Of a stretch of 8,952 bases of DNA, positions 1-4,775 are shown piece after piece. The number at the start of each line of letters is the position of its first letter. The stretch's first letter is position 1. Both the position numbers and the translations under genes were made by a program. The DNA is from Oscillospiraceae bacterium. Lineage in GTDB: Bacteria > Bacillota > Clostridia > Oscillospirales > Oscillospiraceae. The notes beneath the pieces are model-generated. The model worked only from the letters and a program-made list of their open reading frames with translations. It was not told the origin of the DNA and searched no databases. Location of the stretch: assembly GCA_017501805.1 (NCBI GenBank), contig JAFVWG010000180.1, forward strand, positions 1-8,952, given 5' to 3'.

Positions 1-1
1 G

Positions 2-391
2 CGGGACATCCGCGACCTCTTCCGTTCCTGCGGCGGCGCGGACGCCATCATTGCGGACGAGAGCCAGTTCTTCACGGCGGAGCAGATCGATCAGCTCCGC
101 GCGATCGTGGATGAAGAAAATGTGCCGGTGCTCTGCTTCGGACTGCGGACGGATTTTCTGACGAAGCTCTTCCCCGGCAGCCTGAGGCTTCTGGAGGTGG
201 CGGACTCTATCACGGAGATCAAGACCATCTGCTCCTGCGGCGCGAAGGCGACCGTCAACGCGCGCATCGATGCGGAGGGGTACATCATAACACAGGGACA
301 GCAGGTGTTCCTCGGCGGAAACGACAGCTATATCGCGATGTGTCACAAATGCTGGAAAACGCACATCCGCGAACACAGAAAGGTCAGGTAA
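2..391 (+). CDS. tdk: Thymidine kinase, C-terminal part (5' end outside window)
   Basis: This cytosolic salvage enzyme phosphorylates thymidine (and deoxyuridine) to the monophosphate with ATP. The frame is open from base 2 to the TAA at 389-391, giving about 129 codons; the N-terminal half with the P-loop lies before the window. Visible family features of type II (TK1-like) kinases are the DESQF segment (bases 56-70), whose Glu is the expected catalytic base, the VLCFGLRTDF segment, and a structural zinc site made of CxC (230-238) and CxxC (341-352). The TEIKTIC block between them aligns well with E. coli Tdk from memory. It ends 2 bases before deoC, so it is probably the first visible gene of the same transcript. 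A nearby methionine codon at 107 is internal: recognisable tdk sequence, including DESQF, lies upstream of it. Family assignment is very secure. Confidence 0.96.
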   Translation, partial: RDIRDLFRSCGGADAIIADESQFFTAEQIDQLRAIVDEENVPVLCFGLRTDFLTKLFPGSLRLLEVADSITEIKTICSCGAKATVNARIDAEGYIITQGQQVFLGGNDSYIAMCHKCWKTHIREHRKVR

Positions 392-393
392 CT

Positions 394-1065
394 ATGGACG
401 TGAAAAAAATCCTTGGGGCGGTGGATCACACGCTGCTTGCGCAGAATGCGACCTGGGAGCAGATCCGTGCGCTGTGCGACGATGCGGTGCAGTACGGAAC
501 GGCCTCCGTCTGCATCCCCGCCTCCTATGTGAAACAGGCGAAGCAGTATCTCGGCGACCGTATGGCGGTCTGCACGGTGATCGGATTCCCCAACGGCTAC
601 GCCACGACAGCCGCGAAGGTCTTTGAGACCGAGGACGCCGTCAACAACGGCGCGGATGAGATCGATATGGTCATCAACGTCGGCTGGGTCAAGGACCAAA
701 AGTGGGACGAGCTGCTCTCCGAGATCCGTGCGATCCGTGCGGCCTGCGCGGGCAGGATCCTCAAGGTCATCATCGAGACCTGCCTGCTTACGGATGAAGA
801 GAAGATCGAGCTGTGCCGGATCGTGAGCGAGTCCGGTGCGGATTACATCAAGACTTCCACGGGCTTCTCCACGGGCGGCGCGACTTTTGCCGACATCGAG
901 CTGTTTGCCAAGCACGTGGCAAAGCACGTGAAGATCAAGGCCGCGGGCGGCATTTCCTCGATGGAGGATGCGCAGAAGTTCCTGGAGCTCGGTGCATCGC
1001 GCCTCGGAACGAGCCGCGTGGTCAAAATCGTGAAACAGACGGAAACGGAAACGGAGGGATATTGA
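394..1065 (+). CDS. deoC: Deoxyribose-phosphate aldolase
   Basis: This class I aldolase cleaves 2-deoxyribose-5-phosphate into glyceraldehyde-3-phosphate and acetaldehyde, the last step of deoxynucleoside catabolism in the cytoplasm. The protein is 223 aa, normal for bacterial DeoC. Visible landmarks are the start MDVKKILGAVDHTLL, D91 in DEIDMVIN, the Schiff-base lysine K153 in DYIKTSTGF, and K182 in KIKAAGGIS, the second active-site lysine. The frame stays open upstream to an ATG at 340, but that extension lies inside tdk and adds 18 residues not seen in the family. ATG 394 follows tdk by 2 bases and has an AAAGG site at 379-383. The C-terminus ends in an unusual TETETEGY tail encoded by a short ACGGAA repeat. 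Its TGA shares one base with the deoD ATG. Confidence 0.97.
   Translation: MDVKKILGAVDHTLLAQNATWEQIRALCDDAVQYGTASVCIPASYVKQAKQYLGDRMAVCTVIGFPNGYATTAAKVFETEDAVNNGADEIDMVINVGWVKDQKWDELLSEIRAIRAACAGRILKVIIETCLLTDEEKIELCRIVSESGADYIKTSTGFSTGGATFADIELFAKHVAKHVKIKAAGGISSMEDAQKFLELGASRLGTSRVVKIVKQTETETEGY
1039..1056 (+). repeat. Short tandem ACGGAA hexamer repeat at the end of deoC
   Basis: Two exact copies of ACGGAA are followed by a third copy with one change (ACGGAG). The repeat encodes the Thr-Glu alternation at the DeoC C-terminus, and its last unit forms the start of the deoD ribosome site GGAGGG. Because the unit is a multiple of three, copy-number change would keep the reading frame. Confidence 0.7.
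1053..1058 (+). promoter_or_regulatory. deoD ribosome binding site
   Basis: GGAGGG lies six bases before the ATG at 1065, inside the last codons of deoC. It fixes the deoD start: the frame is open much further upstream, to 813, but only this ATG has both a ribosome site and the family N-terminus MATPH. Confidence 0.85.
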
Positions 1066-1808
1066 TGGCAACGCCTCACAATTCCGCCAATCGCGGCGAT
1101 TTCGGAAAGACCGTGCTGATGCCCGGTGATCCGCTGCGCGCGAAATTCATTGCGGAGACCTTTTTGGAAAATCCGAAGCTTGTGAACAATGTGCGCGGGG
1201 TACAGGGCTACACCGGCACCTACAAGGGCGTCAAAGTGTCCGTGATGGCGTCCGGTATGGGAATGCCCTCCATCGGCATCTACTCCCACGAGCTGTACAA
1301 CGGATACGATGTGGAAAACATCCTGCGCGTCGGCTCCGCCGGTGCGTATCAGGAGCACGTGCGCGTGCGCGACGTGGTGCTTGCGCAGGGCGCCTGCACC
1401 GATTCGAGATGGGCGAGCCAGTTCCATCTGCCCGGCACGTTTGCGCCGATCGCGGACTACACGCTGCTCAGCACGGCGGCGGCGCTCGCGGAGCAGATGA
1501 AGCTGCCGTACCACGTTGGAAACGTCATATCCTCCGATGCCTTCTACGGCGACCACGACGGCGTGCCGGAGAAGCTGGACGCGACCTACGGCTGGGGCAA
1601 GATGGGCGTGCTGGCCGTGGAGATGGAAGCCGCCGCGCTCTATATGAATGCTGCAAGATACGGCAAGCGCGCGCTTGCGATCTGCACGATCTCCGACCAC
1701 ATTCTGACCGGGGAAGCCACGAGCGCGGAGGAGCGGCAGAGCTCCTTTACGCAGATGATGGAGCTTGCGCTCGAGACGGCTGTGCAGATGGAGAATAAGC
1801 CGCTATGA
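1065..1808 (+). CDS. deoD: Purine-nucleoside phosphorylase, DeoD type
   Basis: This enzyme phosphorolyses purine (deoxy)nucleosides to free base and (deoxy)ribose-1-phosphate. The protein is 247 aa, slightly longer than the roughly 235-240 aa usual for the hexameric DeoD family; the extra residues sit around 163-178. Visible landmarks are MATPH at the N-terminus (His5 reaches a neighbouring subunit's site in the family), GDPLR (21-25), NNVRG with R44 and ILRVGS with R88 as phosphate ligands, the VEMEAAA nucleoside-binding block (185-191), and catalytic SDH with D211 and the following R224. The Asp in SDH is typical of DeoD enzymes, which accept adenosine as well as 6-oxopurine nucleosides, unlike trimeric PunA enzymes. 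The start overlaps the deoC stop by one base (TGATG) and the end overlaps deoB by four (ATGA), so translation is probably coupled. Confidence 0.97.
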   Translation: MATPHNSANRGDFGKTVLMPGDPLRAKFIAETFLENPKLVNNVRGVQGYTGTYKGVKVSVMASGMGMPSIGIYSHELYNGYDVENILRVGSAGAYQEHVRVRDVVLAQGACTDSRWASQFHLPGTFAPIADYTLLSTAAALAEQMKLPYHVGNVISSDAFYGDHDGVPEKLDATYGWGKMGVLAVEMEAAALYMNAARYGKRALAICTISDHILTGEATSAEERQSSFTQMMELALETAVQMENKPL

Positions 1809-2974
1809 AGCGGGTGTTTCTGATCATTCTGGACTCCTGCGGCTGCGGCTGGAGCCCGGATGCCGAGCACTTCGGAGACGTCGGGGCGGACACCCTGCGC
1901 TCCTGCAGCAGATCTGCGGAGTTCTCACTGCCGAATATGATCGAAATGGGACTGGGCAACATCGACGGGATCGACTATCTGCCGAAAGCAGCCGCGCCGA
2001 CCGCGGCGGTTGCCCGTCTGCGGGAGCGCTCTCTCGGAAAGGACACGACCATCGGTCACTGGGAGCTGGCAGGCGTTGTTTCGCCCGCGCCGCTTCCGAC
2101 CTACCCGGACGGCTTCCCCGAAGAGGTGCTTGCTCCCTTCCGTGAAGCGACGGGGCGCGGCGTGCTCTGCAACAAGCCCTACTCCGGAACGGACGTTATC
2201 CGCGACTACGGAAAAGAGCATCTGGAAACGGGCGATCTGATCGTCTACACCTCGGCGGATTCGGTCTTTCAGATCGCGGCGCACGAGGCGCTCGTTCCGC
2301 CGGAGCAGCTTTACGATTACTGCCGCATGGCCAGAAACATTATGACGGGAAAGCACGGCGTGGGCAGGATCATCGCCCGACCGTTTGAGGGTGAATGGCC
2401 CTTTTCCCGCACGACGAACCGTCACGACTTCTCCCTTGAGCCGCCCGCCGAGACGATGCTCGACGCGATCAGCGCGGCGGGGAAGGACGTGATCGGCGTC
2501 GGAAAGATCTATGATATTTTTGCCGGACGCGGTGTGACGGAGACCGTCCGTACCCACGGCAACACACACGGGCTTGAAGAGACGCTGCGCCTCGCGGAGC
2601 GGGATTTTACGGGGCTTTGCTTTGTGAATCTCGTGGATTTCGATATGCTCTACGGACATCGGCAGGATCCCGACGGCTACGCGCGCGCTCTGCGGGAATT
2701 TGACAGCTGGCTGCCGTCCTTCACGGAAAAGCTTCGTCCCGACGATCTGGTGCTGATCACCGCCGACCACGGCTGCGATCCGTCGGATCGCTCTACCGAC
2801 CACACGCGCGAGGATGTGCCGCTGCTGGTGCTGGGCGATGTAAAGCCGGAAAATCTCGGCACGCGCACAGGCTTTGCGGACGTCGCCGCGACGGTTGCCG
2901 AGGCGCTGGGCGTTCCTTACGACTGTCCGGGCGAGAGCTTTTTCGGACGCATTGCAAAGGGGGAAAACGTATGA
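1805..2974 (+). CDS. deoB: Phosphopentomutase
   Basis: This enzyme interconverts (deoxy)ribose-1-phosphate and the 5-phosphate, linking the nucleoside phosphorylases to DeoC and the pentose phosphate pathway. It is a metalloenzyme of the alkaline-phosphatase superfamily, normally with two Mn ions. The 389-aa length is normal. By alignment from memory with the Bacillus cereus enzyme: D10 in LDSCGCG is a metal ligand, T81 in GKDTTIGHWE is the phosphorylated threonine, D152 is in YTSADS, D280 and H285 are in DFDMLYGHR, D321 and H322 are in TADHG, and H333 is in TDHTRE. All expected ligands are present, so the enzyme should be active. The first ATG overlaps the deoD stop (ATGA). The upstream ribosome site is weak (GGAG about 11 bases away), which suggests coupling to deoD translation. 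It overlaps cdd in the same way. Confidence 0.97.
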   Translation: MKRVFLIILDSCGCGWSPDAEHFGDVGADTLRSCSRSAEFSLPNMIEMGLGNIDGIDYLPKAAAPTAAVARLRERSLGKDTTIGHWELAGVVSPAPLPTYPDGFPEEVLAPFREATGRGVLCNKPYSGTDVIRDYGKEHLETGDLIVYTSADSVFQIAAHEALVPPEQLYDYCRMARNIMTGKHGVGRIIARPFEGEWPFSRTTNRHDFSLEPPAETMLDAISAAGKDVIGVGKIYDIFAGRGVTETVRTHGNTHGLEETLRLAERDFTGLCFVNLVDFDMLYGHRQDPDGYARALREFDSWLPSFTEKLRPDDLVLITADHGCDPSDRSTDHTREDVPLLVLGDVKPENLGTRTGFADVAATVAEALGVPYDCPGESFFGRIAKGENV

Positions 2975-3393
2975 GACCGGAAGAACTGCTGCGGTGTGCG
3001 GAGGAAGCGATGCAGCGCGCCTACGCACCCTACTCCGGCTACTTCGTCGGCGCGGCGCTGGAGGCCGCGAACGGTGAGGTCTACACCGGCTGCAACATTG
3101 AAAACGCTTCCTTCTCTCCGACCTGCTGCGCGGAGCGCACCGCGATCTTCAAAGCGGTGAGCGAGGGCGTTCGGGAATTCCGCGCGCTTGCCGTCGTTGG
3201 CGGAAAAGAGGGCGAGATCACCGGACTCTTCCCGCCCTGCGGCGTCTGCCGCCAGGTGCTTCTGGAGTTCTGCGGAAAGGATTTTCCGATCTATCTGGGC
3301 GAGGGCGGCGGAAAATACAAAGCAGTTACCCTTGCGGACCTGATCCCCTACGCATTCACGGCAGGGGAATGTATGCAAAACGAAGGGGAATGA
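2971..3393 (+). CDS. cdd: Cytidine deaminase
   Basis: This enzyme hydrolytically deaminates cytidine and deoxycytidine to uridine and deoxyuridine, feeding them to pyrimidine-nucleoside phosphorylase. At 140 aa it matches the short, tetrameric Bacillus-type family with three Cys zinc ligands. Landmarks are YFVGAAL (24-30), GCNIENASF (40-48, nucleoside binding), TCCAERTA with zinc ligand C53 and proton-shuttle E55, and PCGVCRQ with zinc ligands C90 and C93. The C-terminal LADLIPYAFT resembles the usual LLPxAF end. The start is ATGA-overlapped with deoB, and a strong AAAGGGGGA site (2956-2964) sits seven to eight bases upstream, stronger than that of deoB. It is the last gene of the first run. 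No terminator with a T tract follows, so read-through into the lipoprotein gene is possible. Confidence 0.97.
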   Translation: MRPEELLRCAEEAMQRAYAPYSGYFVGAALEAANGEVYTGCNIENASFSPTCCAERTAIFKAVSEGVREFRALAVVGGKEGEITGLFPPCGVCRQVLLEFCGKDFPIYLGEGGGKYKAVTLADLIPYAFTAGECMQNEGE

Positions 3394-3406
3394 TTTGGTT
3401 GAAATG

Positions 3407-3426
3407 ACGGAAAAAATTTCTTCCGT
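3407..3426. promoter_or_regulatory. Candidate operator: 20-bp near-perfect palindrome before the lipoprotein gene
   Basis: ACGGAAAAAATTTCTTCCGT pairs with itself at nine of ten positions; the only mismatch is A3413/C3420. Its last base is the first base of the TTGACA -35 box. It begins 13 bases after the cdd stop codon. There is no T tract after it, so it does not look like a terminator. A palindrome touching the -35 box is a usual place for a repressor or activator site. No regulator gene is present in the window, so the binding protein is unknown. Confidence 0.5.
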
Positions 3427-3454
3427 TGACAAGTCTTTCCAAAAGCGCAATAAT
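3426..3454 (+). promoter_or_regulatory. Sigma-70/SigA-type promoter of the nucleoside-binding lipoprotein gene
   Basis: The -35 box TTGACA (3426-3431) is a perfect match, followed by a 17-base spacer and AATAAT (3449-3454), five of six matches to TATAAT. Transcription would start near 3461, giving a leader of about 33 bases. This is the strongest promoter visible in the window and fits the codon use of the gene behind it. Confidence 0.82.
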
Positions 3455-3458
3455 GGAA

Positions 3459-3473
3459 TTGGGGAAAACCCAA
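3459..3473 (+). other. Small hairpin at the predicted 5' end of the lipoprotein mRNA
   Basis: TTGGG (3459-3463) and CCCAA (3469-3473) can form a five-pair stem around GAAAA. It falls at or just after the predicted transcription start. Hairpins at the extreme 5' end can slow mRNA decay, but this stem is short and could be chance. Confidence 0.3.
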
Positions 3474-3479
3474 AACGAT

Positions 3480-3488
3480 AGGAGGAAA
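3480..3488 (+). promoter_or_regulatory. Strong ribosome binding site of the lipoprotein gene
   Basis: AGGAGGAAA is a full Shine-Dalgarno match, with eight bases between AGGAGG and the ATG at 3494. It is the best-spaced site in the window and supports high translation. Confidence 0.88.
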
Positions 3489-3493
3489 CGACT

Positions 3494-4618
3494 ATGAAAA
3501 AGATTCTTGCGATGATCCTTGCACTCGTTCTCGTACTGGGCCTTGCTGCCTGCGGCACGGCACAGCCGACCGACCAGCCCGCTGCCGACGCGGCGACGCT
3601 GAAGGTCGCGATGGTCACCGACTACGGCGACATCACCGACCAGTCCTTTAACCAGACCACCTATGAAGCCTGCAAGAGCTACTGCGAAGCGAACGGCCTT
3701 GAGTTCAACTACTTCAAGCCCGTCTCCGACTCCGACGCGGACCGCGTTGCTATGATCGAGACCGCGATCGACGGCGGCTTCAACGTCATCGTGATGCCCG
3801 GCTACGCATTTGCCAATGCAATCAAAGAAACTGTCGGCACCTACCCCGACGTGACCTTCATCGGTCTTGACGTCGGCGCCGGCGACCTCGGCGAAGACTT
3901 CACCGTTCCCGCAAACCTCTACTGCGCTGTCTATCAGGAAGAGCTCTGCGGCTACATGGCAGGCTACGCTGCTGCGAAGCTCGGCTACAAGAAGCTCGGC
4001 TTCCTGGGCGGTATGGCGGTTCCCGCTGTTGTCCGCTACGGCTACGGCTTCGTGCAGGGCGTTGACGCTGCTGCGGTCGAGCTCGGCGCACAGGATATCT
4101 CCATCAACTACGCCTACGGCAACCAGTTCTACGGCGATGCGGACATCACCGCTGCGATGGACACCTGGTATCAGGACGGCACCGAAGTTGTCTTCGCCTG
4201 CGGCGGCGGCATCTTCACCTCCGCTGCGGAAGCTGCTGCGAAGGTCGGCGGCAAGGTCATCGGTGTTGACGTTGACCAGGCTGCGATCATCGACGGCACC
4301 TACGGCGAAGGCATGACGGTCACTTCCGCGATGAAGGGCCTGGGCGCCACCGTCAACACCATGCTCGCAAAGGTCAAGGCCGGCGAGTTCGAAGGCGGCA
4401 AGATCGAGACCCTCGGCCTCGTCTCCGAAAATCCGGAAGAGAACTTCGTTCAGATCCCGGCGACCACCCAGTTCGCTGAAGGCTTCACCGCCGAAGACTA
4501 CGCTGCGCTCGTTGCCGCGATGTTCGCGGGCGATGTGAAGGTCAACAACGACATCACCATCGCTGCTGCCGATTGCGCAACGGTCGTCACCGTCAACGAC
4601 ATGGGCAACCTGAAATAA
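3494..4618 (+). CDS. nupN: BMP-family nucleoside-binding lipoprotein of an ABC importer
   Basis: This is the extracytoplasmic substrate-binding protein of a nucleoside ABC importer; the symbol follows Bacillus subtilis NupN by family and gene order. The 374-aa protein has a lysine-started hydrophobic signal peptide (1-19) and a lipobox LAAC with lipidated Cys20, so it is anchored outside the membrane. A short Thr/Pro/Ala-rich linker (21-35) leads to the Bmp/PnrA-like domain. Landmarks are the start of that domain, VAMVTDYGDITDQSFN (D43, D49 and N53, nucleoside-binding type), VIVMPGYAF (98-106), FLGGMAVPAV (170-179), and GVDVDQ (257-262), which matches the conserved GxDxDQ block. The family (Treponema PnrA, Streptococcus PnrA-type, NupN) binds purine and sometimes pyrimidine nucleosides; which one applies here cannot be read from the sequence. 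It has its own strong promoter, and a strong terminator follows directly, separating it from the ATPase gene. Codon use differs from its neighbours: many GCT alanine and GAA codons and few CTG leucine codons, a sign of high expression. Confidence 0.93.
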   Translation: MKKILAMILALVLVLGLAACGTAQPTDQPAADAATLKVAMVTDYGDITDQSFNQTTYEACKSYCEANGLEFNYFKPVSDSDADRVAMIETAIDGGFNVIVMPGYAFANAIKETVGTYPDVTFIGLDVGAGDLGEDFTVPANLYCAVYQEELCGYMAGYAAAKLGYKKLGFLGGMAVPAVVRYGYGFVQGVDAAAVELGAQDISINYAYGNQFYGDADITAAMDTWYQDGTEVVFACGGGIFTSAAEAAAKVGGKVIGVDVDQAAIIDGTYGEGMTVTSAMKGLGATVNTMLAKVKAGEFEGGKIETLGLVSENPEENFVQIPATTQFAEGFTAEDYAALVAAMFAGDVKVNNDITIAAADCATVVTVNDMGNLK

Positions 4619-4629
4619 AATAAATCCCC

Positions 4630-4660
4630 AAGCGGCTTCCGCAAGGAAGCCGCTTTTTTT
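4630..4660 (+). terminator. Strong intrinsic terminator after the lipoprotein gene
   Basis: A perfect 11-base stem, AAGCGGCTTCC (4630-4640) with GGAAGCCGCTT (4645-4655), closes on a GCAA loop of the stable GNRA class. A run of seven T (4654-4660) follows. It starts 11 bases after the stop codon. It should end most lipoprotein transcripts and protect their 3' end, lowering expression of the membrane genes relative to the binding protein. Confidence 0.93.
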
Positions 4661-4683
4661 GTTGCAAATCGGGCAAAAAGCAA

Positions 4684-4712
4684 TTCCCTTTTTCTGCAAA
4701 TTCCTGTATAAT
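4684..4712 (+). promoter_or_regulatory. Probable promoter of the transporter/pdp operon
   Basis: A perfect TATAAT lies at 4707-4712 in an AT-rich stretch. With a 17-base spacer the -35 position is TTCCCT (4684-4689), only three of six matches to TTGACA, so the promoter is either moderate or activator-assisted. Transcription would start near 4719, leaving a leader of about 57 bases. It lies directly after a terminator and before four co-directional genes, which supports a real start site. Confidence 0.65.
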
Positions 4713-4738
4713 AAAATTGAATTCATAATTTCTGCAAA
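4691..4738 (+). repeat. Pair of 10-bp direct repeats (TTTCTGCAAA) flanking the -10 box
   Basis: TTTCTGCAAA occurs at 4691-4700 and again at 4729-4738, 38 bases apart, on either side of TATAAT. A third, partial copy (TTGCAAAT) lies at 4662-4669. The second copy forms the left half of the inverted repeat at 4732-4747. Repeated TGCAAA half-sites around a promoter suggest protein binding, but the AT-rich context makes some chance matches possible. Confidence 0.5.
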
Positions 4739-4747
4739 CTTTTGCGG
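4732..4747. promoter_or_regulatory. Candidate LacI/PurR-type operator in the leader of the transporter operon
   Basis: CTGCAAACTTTTGCGG is a 16-bp inverted repeat: seven arm positions pair around a CT centre, one of them as T/G. It resembles the LacI-family operator pattern and matches the E. coli PurR consensus ACGCAAACGTTTGCGT at 12 of 16 positions by my alignment. It sits about 13-28 bases after the predicted transcription start, where a bound repressor could block elongation. The regulator gene is not in the window. Confidence 0.5.
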
Positions 4748-4775
4748 AAAACAGGGAGAAGGAGCGTGAACGATC

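Noticed and set aside
340..393. Upstream ATG at 340 as the deoC start
   Set aside because: It lies inside tdk, has no good ribosome site and adds residues not found in DeoC; ATG 394 gives the normal N-terminus.
813..1064. Long N-terminal extension of deoD from 813
   Set aside because: The stretch is deoC read in another frame. The GGAGGG site and the MATPH start at 1065 define the gene.
3390..3407. Five-codon frame (MIWLK) overlapping the cdd stop with AAGGGG upstream
   Set aside because: Too short to judge, no family, and the ribosome-site-like purines are also cdd codons. Most likely chance.
3394..3493. Riboswitch for purines or deoxyguanosine before the lipoprotein gene
   Set aside because: The predicted leader is only about 33 bases and shows no three-way junction; the 57-base leader of the transporter operon is also too short.
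4705..4712. Extended -10 motif (TG before TATAAT)
   Set aside because: The TG directly abuts TATAAT, without the one-base spacer required for a TGn extended -10.
4718..4725. Perfect 8-bp palindrome TGAATTCA at the predicted transcription start
   Set aside because: Flanking bases do not extend the pairing and the region is AT-rich; probably chance.
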